The notes beneath the pieces were generated by a model. It was not told the origin of the DNA. It saw only the letters and a list, made by a program, of their open reading frames with translations, and searched no databases. The translations under genes and the position numbers were made by a program. A DNA stretch of 64,000 nt from Pyralis farinalis (taxonomy: Eukaryota > Arthropoda > Insecta > Lepidoptera > Pyralidae): NCBI GenBank assembly GCA_947507595.1, contig OX382266.1:806001-870000 (forward strand). The letters run 5' to 3'. Position 1 is the first letter of the stretch. Each line of letters opens with the position of its first letter. Below are positions 22,558 through 33,355 of this stretch, one piece after another.

Positions 22558-22914
22558 TACTGGTTTCAGCGGCAGTCATTAATTTTGATTCTTCGCGTTG
22601 GGCACATCTTAAGTAATGTGTTTTTTTAAGGATTTTTTTTTCAAAACTTCTCATATTCACATACTTCGTTGTATTAGTGCCAAACCACGAAAACTTCGCA
22701 CGGTTTATCTGAGCAGGCGAGTCGCGGTGAGAATGAAAATAAAAATAACGACTGTTTAGATACAGATATGTATCTAAGTCAAGGAGCCTTATGTGCATAA
22801 TCAATACGTAATTTGTAACTCTTCTGGCAATTTATTTAGACAAGTTGGGGCCAGGCAATTTGTTTGCGCCTTATGAGCTTGTTACGAGTACTTTCGACAT
22901 TGTACTTATTTTTA

Positions 22915-23030
22915 TGTGTGTTCGCCAATGGTCATTTTTGAAAAGCTGGAAATTTAAAAAACTATGAGAAATTAATAAAATACAATAAGATTTGGTTTTA
23001 AAACGTAACACACATTTTGACGAGTCAAAG
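22915..23030 (-). repeat. Repeat D copy 3 (partial)
   Basis: GTTCGCCAATGGTCATTTTTG and ATACAATAAGATTTGGTT align with the inverted orientation of repeat D at 15535. 23110-23530 has nothing recognised. Confidence 0.45.
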
Positions 23031-23532
23031 CCGAATGATATATACACAATGTAATTAGATGTTGATTTTTGTATCGAATTGTATATGATAGAGATAAAAT
23101 AAGGCAATCGATAACCGAGTCTACTAAGGCCGTACTATAATCAAATATGGCAGGTTGTATTTTAATATAAAAATGTACTTATTATTGATCTTTTTTTACG
23201 GCATATGCAGGTACTTTTTCGTACGATTTAGGTGCGGGCCCCGGTAGAATCGATTATCAGTCGCTGGGCCGATATACTCGTACATATGTTTATGTACTAC
23301 TTCCGGCGAGCTATTCCCCTGATTATTGTTATTTATATATTATACTTATATATTTATACGTGTGATTTTAAGAAAGTCCCACATTGCGTGTACTAGTACG
23401 AGGACATTATTCGAGAACCTTTCTTCCCCAGCGGTTGTCGGTTCTACAAACTATGTGACCGGCCCGCTGCATCTTCATCTTGCTTATCCTGTGGGCTGAG
23501 CCGGTTAATTTAGTTCTACTGCCGATATCATA

Positions 23533-23878
23533 TCGCTCGTGAGTTCGATTCCCACACAAGACAAACATTTGTGTGCATGATCATGAACTGTTTGTCTCGG
23601 TCTGGATGTTTTAAGAGAGGTAGGGTGCATCAAAGCAGTCCATCTGGGGAAGTACCTCCACCTCACGGAAAGTCAAATAACAACTCCCTAGAGAGTTGTT
23701 GTGTTCCTGTGTGTGAGTGAGGTCATCAGTAAGCTCCTAAGGAGTTGCAGTGTAAGCAGTAGAGGAGGCATCGCGCGAGTGATACTTAAAATATTACACG
23801 CGTTAATAGGCTACGGTAATTGCTTTACATCAGATGGACCGTATGCTTGTATGACTCCCGACGTTATATAAAAAAAAA
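23533..23878 (+). mobile_element. SINE-A, nearly complete
   Basis: It has the B box GAGTTCGATTCCCACACAAG, AGAGAGGTAGGGTGCATCAA, AACAACTCCCTAGAGAGTTG and the 3' end CGTATGCTTGTATGACTCCC followed by an A-rich tail. Only the first part of the tRNA-like head is missing. Confidence 0.85.
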
Positions 23879-23879
23879 T

Positions 23880-24525
23880 ACGGCCCGCAGTGAAGGGCCT
23901 CGTCTCGGTTCCGTACGTCATCACTGGCAACAACACACACTGTTGGAAGACCTTGCTCTTCAGGTGTTTAAGTATTTTGGACGAGAAGATGTGTCGAAGT
24001 TTCCCGAACGCTGCCCAGCCGAGTTGGATCCGTCTGTTGACCTCTCGGTCGAAGTTGTAATTACCTAACTGAATAACCTATCCTAGGTAAACTTATTCGT
24101 CATCAACTTCGAGCTTAGTGCTTCCAACCGTGACCGGCACAGGCGTAACATGGACATTCGACATGATATTAGTCTTGTCCATGTTCATCTTGAGACCTAC
24201 TTGATTGGAAACACTATTGAGGTCATTGAGCATAGCGCTAAGTTCCTCCACCGATTTCGCCGATGAGAACTATATCGTCGGCAAATCGAAGGTGAGTGAT
24301 GTATTCGACACTGATGTTTCTGCCGTATCCTTTCCAGTCCAAGAGCTTGAAGACATTTTCCAATGCTGCGGAGAAGAGTTTCAGGGATATAACGTCCCCC
24401 TCTCCTACACCTCTTTGTACTTGGATCTTTTCCTTACTCTGGTCCTATATTCGGATACACATCGTAGCCTTACCGTGTAAACATTTCAATGTACCTGTAG
24501 CACTGCCCGTGTCTCAAGTTGAGAC
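23880..24525 (-). pseudogene. RTE-like LINE reverse-transcriptase fragment
   Basis: The minus-strand translation, read in pieces, gives the RTE order: VQRGVGEGDVISLKLFSAAL, ENVFKLLDWKGYGRNIS, THLRFADDIVLIGE (catalytic ADD at about 24275) and, nearer 23950, LGWAAFGKLRHIFSS and LKSKVFQQCV. The fingers and endonuclease domains are absent and stops interrupt it. It is inserted next to a SINE-A copy. Confidence 0.75.
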
Positions 24526-24644
24526 TTGAGAAGATTGATGGATACATTTATTTAGTAATAGTAAATTAATCAACGAACTTCCACTCCAACTGCAGAAGTA
24601 GGCCGACAACGATGGCCGATTTGTCCATTGATATAAAAATAATT

Positions 24645-25220
24645 GACGAGCTTGGTGGCGCAGTAGTTAGTAATGCTACTTTGCCACCGACGCACGTGGG
24701 TTCGATTTCACAACACAAACATTTGTGTGCATGAATATATCTGTGTGTCTTGGTTGGCCCAGTGTTCCAGACCTTCGTCGTCGTATCGTCGGCAGCGAAC
24801 TTCACAACTTTCCGCAGGTTCGCTCACGCGTGGCACGAGCGCAGATCTGCCGAAGTACGAGCAGAGAAGGCTGGGTAAGATAGAGACCAGTTATAGACTA
24901 CAGTACACTTACGAACGACGACGGAGGCGTAAGTGTGCTTGTTGCTGTTTCAGAAAAAGGAGAAAGGCAATATAGAGACAAGGACAAAGCCACGGCATGA
25001 AGAAAGCCTTAGACCGGCATGTGCCGTGCGCATCTCCTGCGATTCGGATCAATTGACCGAGAGGTCTGTGGAGCCCTGGGCGGTGGTGGGTTGTTTGTCC
25101 TGGTTCTGGGAGTTTTTAAGAGAGGTAGGGCGTAACAAAGCAACCCGACTGGGGAGGTATCTCCATCTTACAGAAAACCGCAGCCAAATAACAACCCTCA
25201 GAGAGTTGTTGAAATTCAAT
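24645..25220 (+). mobile_element. SINE-A split by a 337-bp insertion
   Basis: The head at 24645 (GACGAGCTTGGTGGCGCAG, GTGGGTTCGATTTCACAAC) runs to CTTGGT at 24754. It resumes at 25092 with TGTTTGTCCTGGTTCTGGGA and AGAGAGGTAGGGCGTAACAA, and stops at about 25220. The insertion at 24755-25091 is bounded by related 13-base repeats. Confidence 0.75.
24755..25091. mobile_element. Unclassified insertion with 13-bp target duplication
   Basis: TGTGTGTCTTGGT (24742-24754) and TGTTTGTCCTGGT (25092-25104) are two versions of the same SINE-A segment, so the 337 bases between them entered by an event that duplicated its target. The insert includes an imperfect hairpin, GTACACTTACG...CGTAAGTGTGC (about 24903-24938). 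No protein motif or match within this window was found. Confidence 0.55.
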
Positions 25221-25239
25221 AAATTTTTTTATTTGCAAT

Positions 25240-26190
25240 ATACAACAATATTTAAACAAGTTCTTAAAATTACATTTATAGTGAGTGTACTCAACGTGAA
25301 TATTATGCGGGCATGTAAATATTTAGATCACATCCATTATTTTATCGAAAATCATGTTTTAAATGTCATGTCCTATACATATACCTATAGTTATTTATTG
25401 CATTGGTTCTGTCATTATTAATTATAGAATTTTTTACATTTAATATAATATGTCAGAAGATAATATTAATAATCATAAAAACAATAGTCTTTCTCATATT
25501 TTTTGTTGTCCATATAATCTTTCACACTATAAAAGCAATGTGCTAAAACCGTATTGTCAAGTTTGCCTTAAATCTATTTTGTTGCAACTTCTACAATTCA
25601 TCACGAAGTTTATTGTACAATGTTATACATATGTTGTGAATGTATTCTCCATAAATATCAAGATTACAGAGAGGTCGGTACAGCCGAGTTTTAAATTTCT
25701 CTTTTTTTGTCGTGGTTGGACATCAACATACTTAGTGAATAAGTCCAGATGCTCATTTACAAATAGACAGACGTTTCTAATATATAAGCCAGGCAACGGT
25801 AAATTTTTAAACTTTTGAAATAATGGCTTATAACTGTCAGTATACCATGCATTACCCATTGCTCGAATGCATTTTTTCTGCACCCTAAAAGCCCTGTCAA
25901 CATGTACAGAGGTATGTATGTATGTATGTGCTGCTTTGGTTAAACAAACCGGTCTTATTTTTGCAATCCAAATCGACATGGTTCTTCCAGTTTAAATATT
26001 TGTCTGTTAATAGGCCTGAAAGTTTACAGTGTATATTATTAATGTTTTACTAACGTTTACCTGCAGTCCATTATAATTCAACCACGTGATTACATCTGAT
26101 AATGCCCTATTGGCTTCTGTTTTTACAGCGCCTTTAACTTGGTTTTTACATTCCAATAAGACGGTGTCATCAGCAAACAATAAAATTTAA
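25240..26190 (-). pseudogene. CR1/L2-like LINE: RT palm to C-terminus
   Basis: The minus strand encodes LLFADDTVLLECKNQVKGA (catalytic FADDT at about 26163-26185) then WLNYNGLQVNVSKT. Further on it encodes RVQKKCIRAMGNAWYTDSYK and LPGLYIRNVCLFV (25623-25979), the thumb/C-terminal pattern of CR1- or L2-like non-LTR elements. It is 5'-truncated, has a frameshift near 25985, and ends in AT-rich sequence. It lies directly after the shortened SINE-A. Confidence 0.7.
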
Positions 26191-26737
26191 TTCCAAGCAG
26201 CTTTACATTTCTTCTTATTATTTTGTAAATATTTATTATTATTTATAATTTGTGCGTGTAATATACATTTCTTTAAAATTCGATTATAATTTTTAAATTT
26301 GGTTTTAATGTGCTTATCTTTCTATCTCTCCTTTCTTAAACCTTTATGCTTAAACCTTTTGTAATTTATACTCATTTTTTTCTATTGTTATTTATTTTCA
26401 CCTTTATTGTAGGAAACCATAGGTTATAAAATAAACAAAGAGTACTATAAAATAACTCAGTAACATTATCCCTCCCAGTATATCCAAAAACGAGAGAGAC
26501 GAGACACATTCACAAATTTTTTTGACATTGTAAGCGCAAAAATCTCTCCTGTATTCAAACAGGTCGCGCTTTTTTTTTAGATATTTTAACTTTAAGTGCT
26601 GTGGATTGTACAGTTTCATGATCAGATAGGTCAATCTGAAACGTATCGCATTCTATTGGTTTAGTATTACTAGCAATCTGATCAATACAGGAAGTCAATC
26701 TTGTTGGTGTTAGTATATGAACATTGTTCTGTTCATA

Positions 26738-26898
26738 CGTGTGAGCGAGGTCACCAATAAGCTCCGAAGGAGTTGCTGGGTGAGAGGTGGCATCGCGAGT
26801 GATACTTAATGTATTGTAAGCATAGATACGTTACGATAAGCGCTTTACCTGTAGTGGGCAGTATCGTCGCTCGTATGCCACCGACGTTGTATGAAAAA
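26738..26898 (+). mobile_element. SINE-A 3' half
   Basis: CGTGTGAGCGAGGTCACCAA, GGTGGCATCGCGAGTGATAC and CGTATGCCACCGACGTTG followed by an A-run. Confidence 0.75.
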
Positions 26899-27229
26899 AA
26901 TATATTTTGTATGTAAAATAGCGAGATGATATGTACGAATCTAATAATACACTTGGCTATGACTCGCACTTGAATAATGTGACAATGTTTACCAGCGTTC
27001 GTTCATAATCACCGCTTCTTTGTGGGTTTTGTACAATTACTATATAAGTATTATCGGCCAGTTACACATACTTTACATTTATTTTCATAGATATTTAATG
27101 AATTACTCATCTCTTTGGTTATCCCGAGATATTGCTTCTAATATTAAAACAATAACATTAATATAAAAAAAAAATAGAACAAATAAGTGAGTTTTTGTTT
27201 AGGTTTTGGGTTTACGAGAGATGGAAAAA

Positions 27230-27480
27230 TGTGAGTGAGATATTGAAAGAAGAGTGGAAGCAGGAACCTGCATCCGTGGTGCGTGCGTACAAGAAACCAT
27301 ACGCCGAGTAAAGCTGGCCTTAGGAAAATACAGGTTAAACATGGCAGAAGAAGTAAGTAAGGCTATTATTGAAGAAATGAGAGCGCTAAGGAATATGTGT
27401 GGATCAATGGTGATTGATGGACTACGAGAACGGCGTGGCGTGACAGAATATAATGACAGAAATATGTAGAGATAAAAATT
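27230..27480 (+). repeat. Probable LINE C-terminal relic
   Basis: The translation EEMRALRNMCGSMVIDGLRE then RRGVTEYNDRNM resembles the MRALRxxCGVTxxDRxRN block of RTE-like elements but is diverged. It may belong to another LINE lineage. Confidence 0.4.
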
Positions 27481-27635
27481 GAAAGTGGTATACTGAGATA
27501 GTTAAAGAGGTGAACCGAGTGAGAGTACGTGGAGTGGAGTAGTTAGCCGAGGCCCCCTGGATAAGCACATCGACCAAATAGGCAATAGGTACACACTGAA
27601 AAAATTAAAGCCAAAAGCACGTTAAACCGATGACT

Positions 27636-27800
27636 ACTTTTTTATAGGGGGACATCAGGTGAGCCGTATGCTTGCATGCCTCCCGAGTCCCGACGTTGTA
27701 TAAAAAAAAACAGACATCCGTTCAAAAAAAGTATAGAGTTATCTATCTTCATATCAAGTAGGCAGAGAGAACCGAGCGCCACCTTCCTCGGTCCAAAACG
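27636..27800. repeat. SINE-A 3' end (+) beside an RTE tail (-)
   Basis: GGTGAGCCGTATGCTTGCAT and CCCGACGTTGTATAAAAAA at 27655-27710 are SINE-A. GTAGGCAGAGAGAACCGAGC at 27759 is the inverted RTE tail. Confidence 0.65.
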
Positions 27801-27924
27801 TATAGACAGGCATCTTTAAATAGGAACATATTAAATAAATTTGAATTTCTAGTTTTGGGGCCGTTATGTCTAAGTACTTACCTGCAGTTAAAAATATATC
27901 ATCAATATTTTCTGTTATGTTAAT

Positions 27925-28110
27925 TGTACGGCACAACAGACGCCGTAACATCGATGTGTCCGCCAGTACAGTCCATGTGTCGAAGCGTCGTTGCGTGCCG
28001 ATGCGTCCGTGTCGCGCGGCGTCGATTACGCAACGTGGCCGACACGAAGCGCCGGCTAATTGCGCTGAGTCCGTCGTAACGTCGCTCACCTTGATGAGCG
28101 ACGCCGCTGT
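27925..28110. other. CpG-rich island
   Basis: A dense run of CG dinucleotides (GTCGAAGCGTCGTTGCGTGC, CGCGCGGCGTCGATTACGC). Open frames exist on both strands, and a CAGGTAAGT donor-like site lies on the minus strand at about 27885, but no frame is clearly coding. It could be regulatory DNA or an exon. Confidence 0.25.
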
Positions 28111-28839
28111 CCAATAAACACTTCAACGAGACAGCTTTATCGGTCAAATCCTCTAGTTTTATAAGACGTTTTCCCTAATGTCTCTTATTTCGGGTGAATG
28201 CTAAATTTCAGTAAGTGCAGCGAGCCACCTGTCTCTCTAAACATCAATGACGGAGTGTAAGTGCAGCCGCCGGCGGCCGGTGGCCGGTGGTGCGCGCTCT
28301 CTATCAAAATAATAGCATTCTATAATGCAAATGGACGACAGCTTTAAATATGATGGACTAGCTGTGTTCCCAATTTTGTTAGTATATATTAATTTTTATA
28401 TGTATCTTTTACGTCTGTTCCCTCCCGTCTCTCCTCTCTACATATTTAGTAATGTAATTTCTCTTCGTCCTCTAATACAAATATATTTGTTTGTTATTAA
28501 AGGTTTCATGTATACAATTATTTAATCTCTATAATTTTCAACATTACACAAGTATATATACAATTAGCAAAAAAGAACAGGGTTCACCGCAGTATGGTGA
28601 GATCACCCGCTCTAAACAGTTTGTCACAGGAATATTAAAGATTGTCATAATACAAAGATCTATCTACTCGAGAGAGCTCGATGAAGTTGTTCCGCGCCTC
28701 ATTCTAACCAAACACGCAGGTTAAGCAACACAACTACAGCCTGTCTATGGATAGATTTTTCTATTTGGAGTTTATTCCGTGATTTGGAAGGCACGTTAAA
28801 GCGTTGGTCCCGACGTTGTCGACAGAAGATGATGATAGA

Positions 28840-28985
28840 TAACAGTCGTGGCCTGCGGGCGGCTTGACAACACTGGCCTTTGCCAATCGGCAGTTGAGCA
28901 GGTGATGAGCAGGTGGTGATGTATACTCGAGATACATAAGAAAAATAACCTATGGGATGAGTTAGAGTTGGTGTAGTAAGAGTAC
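28840..28985 (+). repeat. Repeat E copy 1
   Basis: GGGCGGCTTGACAACACTGG, ATACTCGAGATAC and GGGATGAGTTAGAGTTGG recur in the same order at 41725-41915. The family is unclassified, possibly a LINE 5' region. Confidence 0.5.
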
Positions 28986-29105
28986 TATCTATCTATCTAT
29001 AAGTTCACGCCAAATCCCTTGCGGGGTAGGCAGAGAGAACCGAGCGCCACGTGACTCGATCCTTACATATCTCACTCGCTTCTTTAACATTCATTGCTCT
29101 TCTCA
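28985..29105 (-). repeat. RTE-like LINE 3' tail, inverted, with (CTAT)n
   Basis: CTATCTATCTATAAG leads into CGCCAAATCCCTTGCGGGG and AGAGAACCGAGCGCCACGTG, the 3' terminus of the RTE family. The CTAT run is its terminal microsatellite. Confidence 0.7.
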
Positions 29106-29382
29106 AGTACTATCTAATAAATAAATATTGTTGGACAAATAACACAGCGCCATCTAGCCCCAAAGCAAGTGAAGGTTATGTTATGAGTACTAGACAACTG
29201 ATAAACATACGTAAATACATTTTTTTGTAAATACGTACTTACGATACATAGGAAACACCCAGAACAAGACAAACAGACAAGTTCATGCACACAAATGTTT
29301 GTCCTGTGTGGAAATCGAACCCACGAGCGTTAGTGTCAAAGTAGCGTTACTAACCACTGCGTCACCGAGCTCGTCAATGTTA
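29106..29382 (-). mobile_element. SINE-A2, full length
   Basis: AATAAATAAATATTG, CAGCGCCATCTAGCCCC and ACTGATAAACATACGTAAAT form the A2 tail. They are followed by CAAGTTCATGCACACAAATG, GAAATCGAACCCACGAGCG (inverse B box) and CACCGAGCTCGTC (inverse A-box end). It is the inverse of the 11255 copy. 29390-29850 has nothing recognised. Confidence 0.8.
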
Positions 29383-29854
29383 CAAAATAACTTTTTTTTT
29401 GTTCTTGCTCACATTTTTGAGCGTTGATTTCGGAGTGTGAATGACTCACCACCAAGCTCAATGTGTTTGACGGTAAATGGTTTAATGTCCTAAGTAACAA
29501 ATACTCCCATGTCCTCGTTCATACTCATTGTTATATTTGGGAAGTACATATCCATCGGTAGTAATCTATCAAATCTGACGTAAATAACTGAAATGCTGAC
29601 GTAACTTCTTCTTTAAAGGATTTGCATTAGATCATTCTAAAATGGGACCGAGTTTTACTTTATCTCCAAAGTGTATATTTTTATCTCTTTATCTTTAGTA
29701 TTTTTATACTATATGTATTTGGTTTAAACTGAGTACATTTTGATTAATGTTCAGTGCGGAGTTAATACTGGCATTAAACTCTTTGTACTAATTGAACGCC
29801 GAAGTGTATTCACTTAACTAATATTTATATATCATGGTTTTTAGCAGTGATAAA

Positions 29855-30455
29855 AAGTACACCGTTGATGTGGAGAGACGAGTGAGTGCAGGGAACAGCG
29901 TGAACGGAGTGTTGGGTAAACTTCTAGGCAGTCGAAATATAAGCCAGAAGGCACAGCTCTCTGTACGCAACACTATGCAGCTAATCAAACGCTAACTTAT
30001 GGAAGTGAAACCTGGTTATGGTAGAATGACCATGAAAGTAGAATAAATGCGGCCGAGATGCGAGCATTGCTCAAAATTTGTGGCGTTACGCTTGCTGACC
30101 GCGTTCGCAATGATGACGTAAGAAAAAGAGTTGGTCTGAAAGAGAGAGTCGGTGTTAAGATAAGAAAAGACAAGCTACGTTGGTTTGGACATGTAGAAAG
30201 AATGCAGGATAAAACAATGAGGAAACAGATATATACTATACGAAAGTGGGAGAATGTAGAAGCCAAGTAAGACCAAAACTAATCTACTATGACCGAATTG
30301 GTTGTGTTTTATTAGAAGGTGATGTCGGCAGTCCTAGGACTCGCGAGCGTGCATGAAAAGAGCTATGAATGTTAAAGAAGCGAGTGAGGTGTGTAAGGAC
30401 CGCGTCTTATGGCGCTCAGTTCTCTCTGTCTACCCCGAAAGGGACCTGGCGTGAA
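29855..30455 (+). pseudogene. RTE-like LINE C-terminus, best-preserved copy
   Basis: The C-terminal coding part reads MRALLKICGVTLADRVRNDD, then VGLKERVGVKIRKDKLRWFG and HVERMQDKTMRKQIY, ending near 30270. An untranslated tail (GCGAGCGTGCATGAAAAGAG, TCTACCCCGAAAGGGACC) follows. The LRWFGHVERM block is the hallmark of RTE-like LINE C-termini in insects. There is no RT or endonuclease here, so the copy is 5'-truncated and dead. Confidence 0.75.
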
Positions 30456-30514
30456 GATATATTCTGCTTTTAATGCTTTAGTGATTACGTATCAGGCGGT
30501 CCGGATAGCTATGT

Positions 30515-30556
30515 ATATGTTGATGCCAAATCCCTTGTGGGGTAGGCAGAGTGATC
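30515..30556 (-). repeat. RTE tail tip, inverted
   Basis: TGATGCCAAATCCCTTGTGG then GGTAGGCAGAG is the last part of the RTE 3' end. Confidence 0.55.
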
Positions 30557-30578
30557 GCGTAACATAATGATAACATAC

Positions 30579-30726
30579 CTCGCTGGGCAAAACGAGTTGT
30601 GGCGACCTGCTGATGAGTGAGTAGCCGCACCGCGGGTCGGGACCGCCGAGGAGTGCTCCAGGGAGTCGATCAGGGTCTTCGTCTCCGGCGTGTCTTCGTC
30701 GGTCGGGGTGGAAACCCAAGAAGGAA
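30579..30726 (-). CDS. Candidate internal coding exon of an unrecognised host gene
   Basis: On the minus strand the exon ends GCGAG and is followed by the donor GTATGT (30578 downward). Its frame stays open for 148 bases and encodes, among others, VPSWVSTPTDEDTPETKTLI and DSLEHSSAVPTRG. Third codon positions in the first two thirds are almost all G or C, a strong coding-like bias against AT-rich flanks. No RT or transposon motif is present. The acceptor is weak: the frame meets TAA just upstream, so the exon must begin right after TAAG at 30727, where no good pyrimidine tract is visible. The peptide is hydrophilic and Thr/Ser/Glu-rich, like a linker or cytoplasmic tail. No family was recognised, and partner exons were not found. 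Confidence 0.4.
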
Positions 30727-31159
30727 CTTACGACTCTTAGTTTTAAGTTGCCTTTAGCCGTCTAGAGATGGGCCTTAGAGGTATAAGCTCCAGAGGTGGA
30801 AGTATTGAAAGACACAGACAGACAATATTCCCTCCATATCTCGTATCAATAACCTATTAAATCCCAACAAACATTAAGTTTTCAAAACGTACTCTACTTA
30901 TAGGTAATTGTTCCATTGATATGTATACTAAGTTACTTAAATCTTCTTGAAAGAGCCTCTACGTGTTGGATCCATATTCCAACATACGCCTATTAAGTTC
31001 ATTTATTATTATTTTTGTATAATATTCGAGTTATAATTATAATAATACATAACATAATCATCGTTCAAGTAATAAATACATACAGAGATATGTGGTGGTT
31101 GTTTGGGCGATGCGTGCAGCGCCGCCGGAGGTGCGTATTATCAGTGGAGTAAGTACCTA

Positions 31160-31205
31160 CAGTGTGTGTTTGTGTCTGTGTGTGTGTGTCTCTCTGTGTG
31201 TGTGT
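31160..31205. repeat. (GT)n microsatellite
   Basis: An interrupted GT/TC run, GTGTGTTTGTGTCTGTGTG and onward. The open frames over it are low-complexity artefacts. Confidence 0.8.
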
Positions 31206-31289
31206 TATCGCGGCTCATTCATCCGACGTCGGTATCGGCCGGAGACCACTCGCTGGCTCAAACGTGTTTATTTCGGTATATTATAATAC

Positions 31290-31625
31290 ATTATAGACCG
31301 TATTCGCAATGATGATGATAGAAGTAGAGTTGGTCTGGCATGCTCCGTTGGTTCGGAAATGAAAGAATGCAGGATGAAGGAATGACGAAACAGATATACA
31401 ATCCAAAAGTGAAAGGATGTAGGAGCAGAGGAAGGCCAAGACTTACCTACCATGATCAAATTGGTCGTGTTCTATCAGAAGGTAATATCAGGAGCCCTAG
31501 AAACCGGCGAGCGTGCACGAAAAGAGCATGTGAAAGAAGCGGATGAGGTATGTAAGGATCGAGTCACGTGGCGCTCTGTTCTCTCTGCCTACCCCGCGAC
31601 AGACCTGGCGTGAAGGTATATCTTC
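31290..31625 (+). pseudogene. RTE-like LINE C-terminus and tail
   Basis: GACCGTATTCGCAATGATGA, ATGCTCCGTTGGTTCGG (LRWFG), AGAATGCAGGATGAAGGAAT and the tail TGCCTACCCCGCGACAGACC. It has an internal deletion between the NDD and LRWF blocks. Confidence 0.7.
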
Positions 31626-31629
31626 ATAA

Positions 31630-31870
31630 TACACATACAGCAACTTCTCGGAATCTTACCAGCGACCTCACTCACTCGCAGGAACAAAATAACAGGCTTC
31701 GGTATTATGTGAGGTGGAGTTACTTCCTCAGTCCTTATATGACGCACCCTCTCCTAAAACACACATACCAAGACAAACAGACATGTTGATGTAAATAAAC
31801 ATTTGTATTGTGTGGGGATCGAACCCGCGAACCTGGGTGTTAAAGTAGGCATAGCAGTTCACTGGCACCC
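31630..31870 (-). mobile_element. SINE-A, 3' end missing
   Basis: CAGCAACTTCTCGGAATC, AGACAAACAGACATGTTGAT and GGGATCGAACCCGCGAACC (inverse B box) follow the SINE-A order. It abuts the RTE tail at 31625. Confidence 0.75.
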
Positions 31871-31959
31871 TTGATTATAGTGTACCTTATAAGATAAATA
31901 ATGTGACTGTAGATTTCACCCTATTTTTGTTACTTCGTACAATCCGTCCAGTACACGCG

Positions 31960-32080
31960 TAAGTGCTGCTAGCAGCTGGGGTGAGGCGCGAGCGATTCTT
32001 CCTGCGTTGCAAGCGTTCATAGGCAACGGTTTATCAGGTGAGCCATATGCTAACAATTCTCCCGACGTTGTATAAAAAAA
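31960..32080 (+). mobile_element. SINE-A 3' end
   Basis: GCAAGCGTTCATAGGCAACG, CAGGTGAGCCATATGC and CCCGACGTTGTATAAAAAAA. 32090-32690 holds no recognised feature. Confidence 0.7.
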
Positions 32081-32699
32081 TCGTAGAGTCGAGTAGTATT
32101 TTTAATATTGGTGCACATACGAGCTACCGATCGTATATATTACCTACTATCGAAATACTATATATAATACTATATACTACAAATACTTGTTATCGAAATA
32201 CTATTATTATCGAACTATTTGTTCGCTCATTAAATTAGGTGCAGCGATTGGTTTTATTCAATATCAATCAAAACAAATCAGTCTATTTCTGTCGCTCAAC
32301 TCGGCCGGTTTATTATCATCCTGCGAATCCCTGACATATCATTATTATCAAGAGTGAAACAACTGCATCACACACTGCCCTGCAGTGCAACTAGACTCAT
32401 CAATCGAGTAGGCAGAAAGAACTTTAGTGACGACTTGCATGACGAAAATTTCTACTGCGACCTGACCATTGTTGACGAGGTTGTAAGCACACTATACCCA
32501 AAGCATGACCAAAGTTCAGCGCACAACATACAATGATTTTTACATTATATTGAAATGCGACAGTCATGTTCAAGAAGCATTGTATACTGAATATTAAGAA
32601 ATTTTGGCACAGTGCAAGTACAACCAACGACATTATCCACTAAATTGTTAGTTAATATTTAGTCGCACAAATCCTATACAAATTACCCGTAAAAAGAAT

Positions 32700-33130
32700 T
32701 GTCTCTTCTTAGTTGGGCATTCTTGGCAGAGTGGTCGTGGTCGATAGGTATACTGGTGGCCTTCAACGTCCTTAGTCTTCACTGCGGCGACAACAGCTCT
32801 ACCAATGCTCCTCCATTTGGACCGGTTCAATACATTGTGAGCACATTCTATCACTGAAGCCTTGGTAGTTGTCTTAATCACATCAGCCCAGCGTGTAGGA
32901 GATTTCTAGATTTCTTTCTCAAAACGTGCTTGTTCAGCTACAATCTGCCGGGAGAAGTACACCTGGAGTCGATTATTTAAAAGAGGGAGCATGACTTTAC
33001 CAGCGTGCGAAGTGAAGGAAATTAGTCTGTAATTATTGCACTCCCGTATTTGGCTACGGATGGTATGCAGAACATCAATTCTAGACTCTCCCATAGTCAT
33101 CAATACTTCTATTGGGATGTCATCAGATCC
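32700..33130 (-). pseudogene. LINE reverse-transcriptase fragment with palm deleted
   Basis: Minus-strand pieces read DDIPIEVLMTMGES, then CNNYRLISFTSHAGKVMLPL and EQARF (the fingers region of RTE/L1-like RT). They then jump to SPTRWADVIKTTTKAS, the C-terminal end of the same type of protein. The catalytic palm with YADD/FADD is missing between 32890 and 32910, so a large internal deletion is inferred. Confidence 0.6.
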
Positions 33131-33355
33131 TATTAAACAGTATTGTACACAATACAATTACTGTGACATATGATACTCGTAGTCTCTCGATGCCACGGGG
33201 TGTGAACAGCGAGCGTGACGTCGCGAACATATTCACTTCACAGAAATGAACACTGTAAGGTGTAGTACGATGTAAGGAAGGACACTCACTAGCTTTCGCT
33301 CTGAGAATCAAGAGAAGCAAAAAAATTAAACACAGATAGAAGTATTAATGCGGCT

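Noticed and set aside
22235..22804. Overlapping frames on both strands with repeated peptide segments
   Set aside because: They are translations of the two arms of the hairpin MITE at 22382-22557, so the similarity is an artefact of the palindrome.
24933..25421. 162-codon plus-strand frame
   Set aside because: It runs from the unclassified insert through SINE-A into an AT-rich LINE tail; a chance fusion frame.
25918..25932. GTAT microsatellite and other short simple runs (8020-8040 TA, 11522-11545 TTTA)
   Set aside because: Ordinary simple repeats of a few units.
27754..28147. CpG-rich frames with donor-like sites CAGGTAAGT and AAGGTGAGC on the minus strand
   Set aside because: The two candidate exons are in conflicting frames and would imply an intron of about 38 bases; left as a CpG-rich island.
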